Assembly (NCBI RefSeq): GCF_049243985.1
Contig: NC_135373.1
Coordinates: 95,413,213-95,477,212 of the forward strand
Source of the DNA: Paroedura picta
Lineage: Eukaryota; Chordata; Lepidosauria; Squamata; Gekkonidae
Reading direction: 5' to 3'
Length of the DNA: 64,000 nt
Of this stretch, positions 1 through 31,184 are shown in pieces; position 1 is the first letter of the stretch, and the number at the start of each line of letters is the position of its first letter. Both the position numbers and the translations under genes were made by a program. The notes beneath the pieces are model-generated. The model did not search any database, had not been told where the DNA came from, and was given only the letters and a program-made list of their open reading frames with translations.

Positions 1-1437
1 TTCTTCAGTGCCCATAACCTGTTACAGACCACATTACCTTAGGGGAGCTTAAAAGATTATCTGTCTTGATAAGCGGCCGTTGCAGGAAAGTCCTTTCAAG
101 GCCTAGAAGATTATTTTCCAAAAAATATTCAGCTATACTGTTCATTCTCCCTTGCTTTGACATACCTTTGAAGATGTACCCTATATCACTACATGCAAAT
201 CAAGGACAGTTGATACAATTTACATTTGCTAGCTAAGAACCAACTGATTTGACAGTCTTATTGGGTATTTGACCTTGGTTTTCGGTCATATTTTATACTT
301 CAACTTTATCTTTTAACACAATACATATTTACTAATTCTGTATTATATCTTGAACTAAGCAGTTATGTACAGATTCTTGATGTCAGTTTAACTGTAGCTA
401 TGAGAGCTATAGCTAAGACTTCATTTAAAACTCCATTTCTCAACATACAGTTCTTTTTGTAAAGCTGCAGGGCTGAGACTAAAACAGCAGATTGTATTCC
501 TTGCTGATGGTTCCAATCACCTTAGCATAACTGTGGTGTCAAACCAATTTAGGCTTATACCGGAAATTAATCTACTGTGAATTTTTAATATACTTCTATC
601 CTCCAATCTCATGTGAGATGCTATATTAACAGTTAGGCTCCATGGAAAACAAAAGCCTCTGTCAACGTTTGAAACTCATGCAAGAATTATAATATAATTA
701 CGCTTTCATTTTCTATATTTAACAGACTACAGAGATTTTGAGATAGGCCCCATTTCCACCTAGAGTATAAATGTCCAAACAAATGTTGCCAAAGTGCTAA
801 TAAAACTCAAGGTGTTGCATGAAAATAAACTTCCGTGTGGGGTAAACCCAAGCATCTTTTCCAATAAGAGACAGAGAAATGTTCAGGACAGCAAGAGACC
901 TAAAGCAGGAAAAAAAAATAGGTCAGTGAAAAGAATACTGACCAAGGATACTGGAAACTTTAAAATCAGCTGATCATTTTTCTCAGATTGACCTGCGAGG
1001 AACAAAGGCCAACAATAGGTGCTGCCATTTGAATCTTCCTCTGCAATGGAAACCTGTACTTTGTTACTATGAAGCTCATATAACTCATAACTTAAACATA
1101 AGCATGTCCTTCTAAAGTGCAGCAATGAGGACATTTTGCAAGCTGTTTGCCTAACAACTCTCAAACAAGGAGTGGTACTGTATACTTTTTGCAGTATTTT
1201 TCCCTTCTAAAAATAAATTCAAGGTTGGCCAGAGCAGTTAAACTTGAAGCTCCTGTTTGTAATTTGACTTTAAGAGGTATCTTTGAAATTAATTCTACCT
1301 TGGACTTTGCTTCATTTACTCATAGTATATTGTAATTATTCCTTTGGAATTTTGCTATACTGCAAAAAAGAAAGGGCAACCATATAAATATTTATGACCT
1401 TATTCATATGCTGTAGATTCTGCATCTATTTCAGATA

Positions 1438-1637
1438 GGGTTGACAACACTGAGTTGGGAAATTCCTGGGATTTGCAGGTAGAGCCTGGAGAGGAAAGAT
1501 TTGGGGAGGTGAGGGGACCTTAGTGAAGCAAAATGCTATAGAGGCCCCCCACACACACACAGAACTGTTCTTTGCTGTCTGAAGAGCAATTGTAATTTTG
1601 GACAATCTCCAGGCCCGACCTGGAGGTTGGCAACCTT
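1438..1637. mobile_element. Short dispersed repeat with GTTGrCAAC ends, copy 1
   Basis: Both ends carry inverted versions of GTTGCCAACCTCCAGG (GGGTTGACAACAC at the left, ACCTGGAGGTTGGCAACC at the right), with inner text on AGAGCCTGGAGA. Related copies lie at 13964-14163, 24954-25160 and 27840-27980. The arrangement suggests a non-autonomous DNA element; I cannot name the family. A short CA run lies inside. Confidence 0.55.
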
Positions 1638-1956
1638 AATCTTGTTCTGGCACATTGTTCTGTAGGCATTAAAATACTGGTGGGTTTTTTGGGGGGGTCA
1701 GAGCTTGTATGTTTGATTGAAAGAATTCTATTATTTTTAAAAAATGTTCTATGTGTATTATAGGAAAGACAAGATCCCTTTTGCCTTCTGCATGTCTTGA
1801 CATTGTCATTGTAATGTGTGGACAGAGAATTGAATCTGAAACTATAAAGTAGAGGTGCTGTTGATCAGAGGTCCTGTGTATATGCACTTAAGAACTTAGG
1901 TACATCTCCCTTCTACACATGAAGAAGTGGTTCTTATATGCCACTTTCCTCTACCA

Positions 1957-2325
1957 CAGTGGTTCTCAACCTGGGGGTCAGGACCCCTTTGAGGGTTGAA
2001 TGACCCTTTCACAGATCAAGCAGCTTGGCCGGAGGGGTACCATCCACACAACAGCTTGTGGGGTAGATCGAGATAGAACTTCCATCTGTCTGGAACAGCG
2101 GAAAAGAGCAAGATTGGTATGGTGGGACAAAAGGCAAAGCTGAACTGAGAAACCCTGGGGAAAAACCAATTTATATACAATCATGAACAATGGATCTTCA
2201 CACCATTGGTCAGTTTTGGTTTAATTTCTGTGAAAGAACACTTGTATAATTTTATGGTTGGGGGTCACCACAACATGAGGAACTGTATTAAAGGGCCACG
2301 GCCTTAGGAAGGTTGAGAACCACTG
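1957..2325. mobile_element. hAT-like non-autonomous DNA transposon with 8-bp target duplication
   Basis: 369 bp starting CAGTGGTTCTCAACCTGGGG and ending GGTTGAGAACCACTG, i.e. inverted ends of the Charlie/MER5-like hAT kind. The 8-bp duplication CTCTACCA flanks it exactly (1949-1956 and 2326-2333). It lies inside the SINE at 1921-3233, so it is younger than that SINE. No transposase frame is present. Confidence 0.88.
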
Positions 2326-2501
2326 CTCTACCAGAAGGAGTCTCAAAGCAGCTTACAATTGCCTTCCCTTTCCTCGCCACACAACAGACACCCTGTAAGG
2401 TAGGTGAGGCTGAGATAGCCCTGATATTTCTGTTCTGTCAGAACAGTTTTATCAGTGCTGTGGCAAGTCCAAAGTCACCCAACTGGTTGCATGTAGAGGA
2501 G

Positions 2502-3168
2502 AAGGCGCAGCTGCTAATAAGAATGGCTGTTGTTTGATACGGCAGCAGCTGTAGCCAAATAAGGCATGATGGCGGAAAGAGCCCACGCTCATTAGCATGC
2601 ATGGCCAAGCAGAAGAGACCAAGCCACCAGGCACCTATTTAAGGCACCAAGTGCAGGGAGCCTGACCTCTCTGCCAGAACGCCGCTGAGTCAGCTTCCCT
2701 CCCTCCCACCCTATGTTGGTTAGTTGTTATTGTTAAAATTATACAAATTAGTTGTTCATTTAAAATGTTTGACACATTTACGGTTTAGAGGGCACAGAAA
2801 GGATCCTGTTTGCAGGGAGTCCAATGAGCTGGCAATGAGTGTAGCTGTCCTGGCTGGGAGACTAGGGGCTTGTAGCCAAGCGGCCTAGGAACCAAATGTG
2901 GTGGGCACCCCTTGCTCCTTATGCAGGTCACTTCCCACAGTGGAGAATCCAAGAGGCAAAGGACCTGCCTACCTAGCTGGGTAAGATGAAGATCCCAGGG
3001 TGCCACTGGACCCTTGGTGCAGCTGGACAGCTGTGGGTTGCAGGCTCCCTTCTTCATGCCTGGGGGGCAATCCCCTTTTTGTAGATGAATAAATAAAGCT
3101 GTGGCCATGTTAACGCCATTCCTTGGGTCTCGTCTTATTTGGGCAAAGTGCCATCCTGCAAGTCAAGT
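2502..3168 (+). mobile_element. Probable solo LTR of an endogenous retrovirus-like element (fossil)
   Basis: About 0.6 kb inserted in the tRNA-derived SINE. It carries a TATA-like TATTTAA (2636-2642), overlapping AATAAA signals at 3088-3097 and a U5-like GGGTCTCGTCTTATT after them, an order typical of an LTR. No internal viral genes are present. Exact ends and target duplication could not be fixed, so the class is an inference. Confidence 0.5.
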
Positions 3169-4098
3169 TGGGAATCAAACCCACCTTGCCAGATTAAAAG
3201 TCCACACACCTAACCACTACACCAAGCTGGCTCACATGACAATTTTTGCTGCAGAAGTACATGGTATGAATAGGTAGGCACTTGATTGTCCTATAAGATA
3301 TGTAGTGGCCATCACATTGAGCAGTACTCTATTCATATTGGGTTTAAAAAAAAGAGCCCCATACTAGTGTTGAAAGACACTGCCATTTCTAGTGTTTGCA
3401 TGATTATCAAAAATACGGTTTTATTTCTACAAGATATTATGTGGAACGGTTATTTTAATCCTGTAAATTTCCTCTTCTTTCAGTAACAGAGGAAGCTTCT
3501 TTTATATGGCACATAATTTTATAATATACAGGATATTAAAAACATTCACCGCTGAATTAGGCATTTTCATGATATCTTTTTCAACAATATCTAGCTTCAG
3601 AAAGATACTATTTTCTTGTTCTCTGGGCTCAAAAGTAGGGAACTCACGTGACCCTATTCTGAAAAGCCTCCTCCTATATTAATTTAAGTTGATATGATGG
3701 CTGTGACCTTGAATGAACATCTACCTGCTTCTCCATTGGTCTGCAACAGTAGGGTGTCTTTTGAAGTTAAAATAGATCTTATTTCTGGAACACTAAAGAA
3801 ACACAATATTCTATATTTTAAGATCCATAATTTCTATTTCTGAATACTAAAAACATTTTTACCCCTTAATATGCATGTAGATAAGCTCTTGATCCATCAG
3901 ACTTTGCTCACAGGAATGTTTATTAAAATAATGTATATTATCTTAGTTCAATAGATAGTTTATTTATGTTTTCTATCCTTTCAATCTGTTTTTACAAAAC
4001 AACAACCTTCAAGTTCCAGTGTTCTGATGTAAGTATAACATATGCAGAATGATTGCAATGAATTTGCACCTCATCAGCATCATTGACCATAAAATACA

Positions 4099-4212
4099 GA
4101 ATGAGCTTCCCGAGAACATCAGGGCCCTGACAGAGTTCTGCAGGGCCTGCAAGACAGAGGTCTTCTGCTGGGCCTTTAGTTGAGGCCAGTTCCAGACAAA
4201 TGAATATACCAA
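4099..4212 (+). mobile_element. L2-like LINE 3' fragment
   Basis: Short piece with AGTTCTGCAGGGCCTGCAAG and GGGCCTTTAGTTGAGGCC, the same block as in the longer copies at 6600-7072, 11655-12420 and 19095-19558. Heavily truncated. Confidence 0.6.
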
Positions 4213-4337
4213 CTTATGAGCCTCCCTTGGCATTAAGTCAGACAGCTCCCCTTGTCCACTTTAGAGAGGGAAACCAGTACCAATGTCATCAATTCTTTGG
4301 TTTTTTAAACTGCTTTTAATACTTATAAATTTGATAA

Positions 4338-4339
<2 letters not shown>

Positions 4340-4368
<29 letters not shown>

Positions 4369-4373
4369 TACAT
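4340..4373. repeat. Simple repeat (CATA/CA)n
   Basis: CATACATA followed by an uninterrupted run of about ten CA units and a further CATACAT. Confidence 0.9.
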
Positions 4374-4732
4374 GCCCTGAATATTCACACCGTTTTATTG
4401 CCCTATTACAATGCAATCATAAATTATACTTTTGAATTCAAATGCACTGCAACAGCATCCTCAAGTCTACACTGTTCCAACTTACTCTCAGGAAAGTGCT
4501 GTTAGGATTACAAATTACAAACATTCCCAAACGCCATTTGGCTCAGGCAATCAACAATAGTTCTTTGCATATGACCAACATTCTACTTTTTGTTCTATAA
4601 CTAAAAAGTACGTGGATAAGCAGAGATATATTAGATTGCATGTGAATAGATCTTTGTTGCTCATCTGTGTCACCCAGATGGTGAAGTGTCATGGGTACAA
4701 ATTCTGTTTGTTCATTATATGCAAAATTTCAG

Positions 4733-24268
<19,536 letters not shown>

Positions 24269-24810
24269 TAAGAATGGATCAGATTGCCATCCTAGGCATA
24301 TTTATCTGACATCAATAGCTCTTATGTCCATGTAAATATATTTAGGATCCTTGTTTTGTAATATATTTAAACTATCAAAAAACATTCACAACGTTTCAAT
24401 AGTTTACAAAGATTACGCAATGCCATTTTTTATATCAACATTTTTACAATGTACCAACCATTATGTAAAACTTTCACACGGGAACATGGAGTAATTGCTT
24501 TGCACCTGAGCCTCTTGGAACAAAAAGGTTTTTTTCCCCCCTGCACACCTGAGATATACTGTTATTCATTCTGATTGTATCTCCCTTTCTTCCTTTCATA
24601 ATCATGAAAAATTTCCATGTTTGCTCACTACTTATTCCAAATGTTTCATTAACAATGTTGTAGTCACTGTAAGAATGTAGTAAAAACGAGTCAATGGCTA
24701 AACATGTGTTTCTTTGTGTAATAATAGCAGAAATGTCCATTTGTTTGGCTAAATGTTGGTTTTGTCTTGTTTTTTGATGTTCTAAGATTAAAGGGGAAAC
24801 ACCACTCCGT
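24269..24810 (+). other. NR1H4: Probable NR1H4 3' untranslated region
   Basis: AT-rich sequence after the stop. The only plausible cleavage signal noticed nearby is ATTAAA at 24787-24792, preceded by a T/G-rich run. The end point is inferred; transcript data are not available here. Confidence 0.45.
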
Positions 24811-24953
24811 TCACTAGGAAATTAGTCTCAGTGAAGCCAACAGGAAGTTCATTTCCTATGGCTGAATCACATTACAAATCCTTCATGTCTCCCACATGTC
24901 GGCCACAAATCATGTCAACAGATGTGCTGTGAGAGTTTCATTTTTGTGGCCAT

Positions 24954-25160
24954 AATCTAACCTCCAGGCATGTTTGAGTCCAGTTGGATCAGAACTAGAG
25001 TTCCAGGTGGTACTATTACAATTGATCTCCAGGTGACTATGATCGGTCTCCCTGGAGAAAATGGCTGGCTTTGAGGGTGGAGTCCATAGCAATATACCCC
25101 AAGCGCCACCTTCCCCTCAAAATCTGCAGGTATTTTTCAACCCAGAACTGGCAACCCTGA
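24954..25160. mobile_element. Short dispersed repeat with GTTGCCAAC-like ends, copy 3
   Basis: Starts TCTAACCTCCAGGCATG, has ATTGATCTCCAGGTGACTAT and CTCCCTGGAGAAAATGGCTG inside, and ends CAACCCAGAACTGGCAACCC. Longest copy of this family in the window; lies between NR1H4 and the CpG island. Confidence 0.6.
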
Positions 25161-25789
25161 TCAGGACTGTGGTGTTTAAGGAGCCGGGGTCTAAGCCTTA
25201 TCCTGCCCGTAAATGGCTGTGAAGAGCCGCTACTTGCCCCCTTGGGGAAATTTACATACTCTGAGAGCTGCAAGCAAGGAACTGCCAGAGTATATTTGTC
25301 AACAGGAGCAAAACTTCAAAAGCTATATTTATCATTCTTATTTTACTACTTGTTTCTGTCTTTTGGAGGTGTACCATACAGTTGGGCCTCTTCTTTAATT
25401 CCATTTTTTTCCATTGTGTACTTCACTGGTGAGACCTTTTATTTTTTTTATTATTATTATAAAATCTGACAGTACCTCCAGAGCATCTGTGTTACATTGA
25501 TCCTTTAAAATGGATAAAGAAGCAAGCACAAGACAGAAAGGTGAATCATACTTCCTGTCCATGAAAGGCAAGCTTTGCTATTATAAAGCATAATTCTCAG
25601 CTTTCACTATTATAAAGTATAATTTTCCACTAGTCCGTTGCACTTCAGTACCTGCCTCTCCTTTTTATATTAAAACAACAGCACCCAAATCCGAAAGTAT
25701 TGTGGCATGTTAAGAATGTCATGGCTGCCCATCTTCGTTGGCCACCTTTTGAGATGGAACTTCTGAGAGATGGAACTTTTGAAATAACA

Positions 25790-26620
25790 GCTACACGCGA
25801 CAGAACTCATGGGCAGGCTTCGTGTCTGTTCCGGTCCGGGGCAAATTTCTTCACCCGGAGCATCTGTCGCAGCCTTTGTGCAGAGCGGAGACGTGTTCTT
25901 ATATGCTGGGGCTTTGGCTGGAAGGCATTCTCCAACGCCTAGGCAGGAAGGAAAGCTACAGAGGAACACACGCACGCATCCCCACCCACTCCCTGCCCCT
26001 CAGCACGTGAGAACAAGCTTCCAAGCCGGAGGCGAAAGTTGTGCAGGCATGAGCTTCCCTTCCCAGCCCCAAATGCCTCCAGCCCACTCCGGCCCCAGAC
26101 AGGAATCTGTCAGCAGCCCACAGAGGCTGGCACCTGACGCTGCCTCCGCAGCAGCCAGCGCCCGAAGGCAAGAAGTCGCGCTGCTGCGTTTTGATTTGAA
26201 TCCGCGCCGGCACGACCCGAGCAGCTTGCCGGACGCCAGCGCTTGAGAGGCCGCCAGAGCCAGGCTGAAGGCGGTCACCGTCCACGCCCCAGCTCCCGTC
26301 AGGCGCTTCCACCCCTGTCTCGGCTCCTCCTCGCACCACCTGATTGGGCCTTTCGAACTGTGCGGGCAGACGCAGCCAAATGAATCAGGGAGAGCTGGAA
26401 GGGCCTCGCCGCAGCTCTCTGGGCAGATGATGATGCGTGGGGAAGCCTGAGTCTGGGGGACTGTTGCTGTGAGTACCCCTCCCCAGGCAGGGATGCCGTG
26501 GTGTCTTTCCCGCGCGCCCCGGCCGCGGTGCAGCGTTGTAGCGGGAATGGCCCCAGGGACAGTGCTGCTGAGAAGTGCTTCCTCTAGCCTGCCAGCCTCC
26601 TTGCCGGGAGGTCATTAAGG
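25790..26620 (+). promoter_or_regulatory. GAS2L3: CpG island, probable GAS2L3 promoter and 5' exon
   Basis: The only long GC- and CpG-rich stretch between NR1H4 and the first GAS2L3 coding exon (runs such as CCGCGCCGGCACGACCCGAG and CCCGCGCGCCCCGGCCGCGG). It holds an inverted CCAAT (ATTGG, 26343-26347) followed four bases later by TTCGAA (26352-26357), plus TTTGAA at 26195-26200. A good donor, GTGAGT at 26469-26474, could end a noncoding first exon at 26468. Open frames across it are by-products of high GC. Assignment to GAS2L3 rests on position and strand. Confidence 0.75.
26343..26357. promoter_or_regulatory. Inverted CCAAT next to CHR-like TTCGAA
   Basis: ATTGG and TTCGAA four bases apart inside the island. 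TTTGAA/TTCGAA are the cell-cycle homology region sequences bound by LIN54 of DREAM/MuvB, and CCAAT boxes usually accompany them, though normally about 30 bases away. GAS2L3 is a published DREAM target. Function here is inferred. Confidence 0.45.
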
Positions 26621-27313
26621 CTGGAATTCAGCCCAGTATCGCTTTAAGGAGGTTTAGGATTGCGTGGAGAGAATGTCCTTTCTCTTTATCCGTTAGGTGG
26701 GGATTTTAAAGGTGGCTCTCTGCGATTGCCTGTGAAATCAAGACTACTGGGTGCTTAGCGTGTATCAAGAAACCACATTTTATACTATGCTGCAGGTGAA
26801 AGCCTTTGGTGTCTCCCCCCCCCCTTCTAGAAGTTAGCCACAGCTGTAGATAGGATTTTGTTGAAGCCTTCTGTGCAAATCAGAGAAGGTGATATATATT
26901 CTGCATGTGCAATGTAGAGCCTGCCCAGAGATTTCTAATGGTCAGGGTCCAAGCTTGACCTGAACACAGCACCACCCTGTAATTATGGGATGTGGTCCTC
27001 TTGATGTGTGAGGCTGAGACAGGCTCCCTTGTTCCTGGCTCCTTACCTGAGGAGGCCTCAAAGTATGTTGGTTTTAAATTAGAGGTTGGAAGTAGTTTTA
27101 TCAAGGTTTTGCGCGAGTGTACAGTTTTTCAGTGGCAATACATAATCGAAATGAAAGTTTTCATGCATGGAAGGTAGACAAGTAACTTTGTATGCATCAG
27201 CATCACTGCATATACCATTCTGTGATTTCCCAAAACTATGGCGTGCATTATGTATATCCTAAACTATGTGGGAATTTCAAAGCAAAGTTGACTGCAGACC
27301 ATTTATTCACAAT

Positions 27314-27835
27314 TAATTATTATTATTTAGATTTATTGGCCACCTGTCCCTAGCAACAGGTTCAGGGTGGCTGACAAAAACAAATCCAAATTAGATATAA
27401 AACATTCAAAATACAGTAATATAAAATTTAAACTAAAACCCTTAATAGAGTGCTCCAGTTCTGGCCACATAGGTCAGAGAGATCCAGACATTGGTGTTAT
27501 ATCAGCCTTCAGATGGTAAGGAGGTGGAGAGGAAGGGGAGGGGCTCTTTCTGATGTCTGTTGTGCATAAACTGGCCTCAACCGTATGCCTGGTGGAAGAG
27601 TGCCGCCTTGCAGGCCCTTTGGAACTGTGACAGTCCTGATAGGGCCAGGATCTTGGCTGGCAACTCACTCCACCAGGCTGGATCCGGAGACAGTCACACT
27701 TCTTTGGGACTGGGGACTATCAGTAGGTTGGAATTAGCGAAGCACAACGCTCATCGGGGGACGTACTTGGAGAGGCAGTCCGGCAGGTATACGGGCGTCT
27801 GACCGAGCAATCTTCAGCAGGGCTGCTCAAAGGTA
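27314..27835 (-). mobile_element. LINE 3' region, reverse strand (L2/CR1-like)
   Basis: ATTTAGATTTATTGGCCACC and GTTCAGGGTGGCTGAC read backwards as a LINE tail. Farther in, CTGGCCTCAACCGTATGCCT, CCTTGCAGGCCCTTTGGAAC and AACTCACTCCACCAGGCT are the reverse of the block seen in the + strand L2-like copies. Confidence 0.65.
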
Positions 27836-27839
27836 ACTG

Positions 27840-27980
27840 GAGTTGCCAACCTCCAGGTAGAGCCTGGAGATCTCCTGGGATTAAAACTAATTTCCAGGCT
27901 ACAAAGATCAGTTCTCTTGGAAAAAATGTTGAGCCCCCCCCCCCCCAAACGGGAATTTCTCAACCTTGAGTTGGCAACTT
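27840..27980. mobile_element. Short dispersed repeat with GTTGCCAAC ends, copy 4
   Basis: AGTTGCCAACCTCCAGGTAG at the left and TTGAGTTGGCAACTTG at the right, with AGAGCCTGGAGATCTCCTGG inside. A C-rich run interrupts the middle. Confidence 0.6.
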
Positions 27981-28469
27981 GATGTAAGACTCAAGTTCTC
28001 TAGTGGGGATTTCTTCCAGGAGAGTGTGCTTTATTGCAGCCTAAATGTATAAAGGAAGTAATAAAGGGAGTAAGTAAGACAGACACTTTTATAGGTGTAT
28101 GGCTGAAATCCGCCTAGACTTTGGTGAATGTTTGGAATGCTTGCTGCTCATTTCTAAAGTAATAGCTTAAAACCTAGATGGCTTCAGATTAGGCTCTGGG
28201 TTCTCTGTGAGCATCTTTCAGATCATCCTGTGGATGTTGCAAAAGATATGGATGGTGAACATTCTATGGATTTTTCTTCCATGGATAGCTTGCAATTAAC
28301 ATGCTTGATAGGATCTAAGATTTGTTGGTATATCTGTCTTCCTGTTTTAGATGTGATTTGCACCTAATTCTAAAACCTGTTGCACAAGCAAATAAGTAGT
28401 TTGAGATAATATGAGCTACAATACTGCGCCAGCTTTGTAAGGATGTTTGCTAGGGCAAGTATTAATGCT

Positions 28470-28580
28470 TATTTATTTTTTATATTTATGCTGTCTTTTC
28501 TCCCTGAGGAGAACCCCAAGTGGGCTTATGGCGCCATTCTCCCCAGCAACAGCCCTGCAAGGAAGATTAGGTTGAGGGAG
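28470..28580 (-). mobile_element. Repeat fragment (SINE or LINE tail)
   Basis: ATTTATGCTGTCTTTTCTCC, GAACCCCAAGTGGGC and CAACAGCCCTGCAAGGAAGA have the order seen at the reverse 3' end of reptile tRNA-SINEs. Diverged. Confidence 0.45.
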
Positions 28581-29487
28581 TATGATGAGCCTTTGTCTTA
28601 GACTATACTACTTACTTACATTAATTGTGTGGCATGACAGTTTTCAGTATTTGGGACTGGATAGTTACCTGCTGCTGAACAGGGGTGTGAAATGGCCAAA
28701 ATGCTTTGCATTTTCATATATGACAAAATACATTAAAGAGCCTTTTACCTTCCAGGCATACGTGGTGTATTCATTTTGAATCTGAAATACTGTGTAAAGG
28801 TTTTCAAAATGTACCATTCCTCTTTGAATGTTGCCTTTATAAGAAGTTACTTATTGTGTGGTGAATTTGCTTGCTGGATAGTTTACTGGTTACAAAATAA
28901 GATTCTGAACAACAGAACACTAGAAGTGACTCAACGTTCTTGAACACAAGAATCTTAGAGAGCATCTCTTAATATCACCATTATTCTGTCAGAATAGCGG
29001 GCTTCATGATATAGTTTTCCATGATCTAAATAAAAATGCTGTGGCCATTCAGATACGCTTTTATTCTTTCTACTAACTGGGAAAATGTATGGTGAAATCC
29101 TAATTGCACTCTTTTGAACTCATTGAATTTAAAAGGGTGCCCTGATTAGGACTGCATTGGCAAAGATGCTCTTAAAATCACATTAGTACATCTGATTGTT
29201 GATGTGACCTCATACGTGGATTCTTAACTCTGGAAAATGAGGCCATGGACAAACAAGACAGATTTCTTTAAACATGAGAATAATCCCAGGTTCGTAGAAA
29301 AATCTGAAATCTAAAAGCTAACAAAAAATAATGAGGGGTTAAAAACTGCCAAAATGATAGAAGCAGCACTTGTAGGGTTCAGTGGCTATTGCTAGGCAAC
29401 CACAATACAACAGCAAACCTTCAAGCCTTGGGTTCTGTCAGTGAATGGTGGGGGAAGATTACTCAGGGCCAGGGCCAGCAGCAATCA
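28581..29487 (+). other. GAS2L3 5' intron, no feature recognised
   Basis: Unique-looking intron sequence downstream of the island; no exon or repeat recognised. Confidence 0.4.
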
Positions 29488-29650
29488 CTGGTGTAATGAT
29501 TAGAGTTCCAGACTAGGATATGGGAAACCTAAGGTTAGACCACCACTCTAATATGGAAACTCACTGCGAGACCCTGGACCAGCTGTACATTCCCAGCCTA
29601 TGTCACAGAATTGTTTTGAAAATAAAATAGTGGAGAGGAGAATGATGTAA
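29488..29650 (+). mobile_element. tRNA-derived SINE of a different subfamily
   Basis: CACTGGTGTAATGATTAGAG, TTCCAGACTAGGATATGGGA and AGGTTAGACCACCACTC form a tRNA-like head, followed by ACAGAATTGTTTTGAAAATA, AAATAGTGGAGAGGAG and AATGATGTAAACTG. A/B-box positions are degraded. Confidence 0.6.
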
Positions 29651-29659
29651 ACTGTAAGT

Positions 29660-30015
29660 ACAGCTAATGATTGGAGGCAGATAAAAGTTAAATTGGTGGG
29701 GGGGGGGGAGGAGAGAAGGAAGCAGAGAAAAGTTGCCAGGAGGAGGACAAAGATAGATAGTTCAGGGAAGGTGATACAAGAGAAAGTGAGGTTCCCCACC
29801 ATGCAATGGGGCCTGGGCTTGTGGCCAGCAGTACACAGCTGAACCACAATTTTTCAGACAGAGGCTGCCAAGGGGGAGGAAAGGAAAGAATGATGAAGAT
29901 ATGGGGAGGTAGATAATGATAGTTTGGCTGGTGGGTGAGAAGAAAGACTTTCAGGCAAGGGAAATAGGAAATAGTGTGGGAAGAGGGAATGAAGATCCCT
30001 TCCCCAGTCATTGCA
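29660..30015 (-). repeat. Purine-rich dispersed repeat, copy related to 56740-57300
   Basis: Read on the reverse strand, the segment has CCCACACTATTTCCTATTTC, TCACCCACCAGCCAAACTAT and GGCAGCCTCTGTCTGAAAAA, in the same order as parts of 56740-57300 on the + strand. A run of G at 29699-29708 lies inside. Family not known to me. Confidence 0.45.
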
Positions 30016-31184
30016 TGCCCCCTGTTTGTTTGGATCTAATATGTAATACAAATGCTGGGCACATACCTTGAGCCTTAGGAAGATGCATTCAAATGCATGA
30101 GCTTGTTAGGTTGCATCAATGCAATGAATTGTAGCCACCTGCCCATCTCCCTTGGAGGCAAAATTACTACCGGTCAAATTTGGTTTGTACTTTGTTCCCT
30201 CCTCCTTGCATAGCTAAAAACTTTTTAAAAGAGAAGGGTGGGGGGCATTCATGACAGTTGTCATTCTTCAAGCAGTTAGCAGAGCCTGAACTTTGATTTA
30301 AGTTAATTCTCATCTGCTGAATAACTCCTTATGGTCTGCTGAGAGAAGGCTTACTTTGAAAGAAACAGGTGGTTTCCTTCTCTTATCGAATAGACAAAAA
30401 CAGTCTGTATAACAGACCATCTGTTGTTATATATTTGGAAACTTCATGTTTAAGCACAAATAGTTGCTAAATATAGTAAATCACTACTGAGCAATACTTT
30501 AAAAATGGGAGGAGTCTGTGCTTATTTTAAATAGTAATATGTGCAATCCAAAGAAAGTTACATTTTGGCATCGTGCCAATTTAAATGTTGCTTAACGCTT
30601 ACCTATCACTGTCTAGTTTGTACCCACAAAGTAACACATATTCCACTCAACGTCTTCATCATATTTTTAGAGCAGAGACAAGCGGTCCCTCAGGCCAGCT
30701 GTAGCTGTCGTCAGTAATTAGAAGGACTGCCTCTGCTCTTTCTGTGTGGGTGTGCATGAGCACACCAAAACATCTTGCCATGAGTATATGAGTATCTTTA
30801 GTGGTCAACCTTTTTTGTAAATTTAAAGTTCCAATGGCTCTGTAAAGCAGCACTCTTCTGCCAAGCCTATGTTTGAGACCAACATAAGCACACAGTAACA
30901 TCAGAACGGACCTCTCTCCTCTCTACCTCCCCACCAGCAGAATTAGGGACTCAAAATGTAAAGGCGGATTGTTCAAACCTTATAGGGGAGCCTGTCAGAG
31001 CATTTCATGCAACTATTTTAAAGCTGAAATGAGTTTCTAACTAGTTTTTAACTAATTAGTTTTTACCATCGCCCCCAGCTTACATCTGATTGACATAGTC
31101 AGGAGCAGATGCAATGAGGAAAAATGGGCCTAAGATAGTGTGATCGCCATCTTGCTGGTTTTTTTCTGTTTTTATCTGTTAGAT
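30016..31184 (+). other. GAS2L3 5' intron, no feature recognised
   Basis: No exon or repeat family recognised. Confidence 0.4.

Larger units (their letters stand above)
1921..3233 (-). mobile_element. tRNA-derived SINE split by two later insertions
   Basis: Pieces 1921-1956, 2326-2501 and about 3169-3233 together read as one reverse-strand SINE: GAAGAAGTGGTTCTTATATG tail, TCTACC..GAAGGAG, the ACACCCTGTAAGGTAGGTGAGGCTGAGA block, then the tRNA-like head ending ACTACACCAAGCTGGCTC. The same layout is uninterrupted at 43285-43556. A hAT-like element (1957-2325) and a probable solo LTR (about 2502-3168) sit in the gaps. Confidence 0.8.
1..4732 (+). other. NR1H4: NR1H4 intron, 3' part (between DNA-binding and hinge exons)
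   Basis: No exon of the zinc-finger region was found here, so the window opens inside this intron. Bases 1-1437 and 3234-4098 show only AT-rich unique-looking sequence. The rest holds the repeats listed separately. Confidence 0.75.

Noticed and set aside
25809-26246. 145-codon open frame in the CpG island
   Set aside because: GC-rich DNA lacks stop codons by chance; several overlapping frames on both strands are open and none resembles a known protein. The region is better explained as a promoter.
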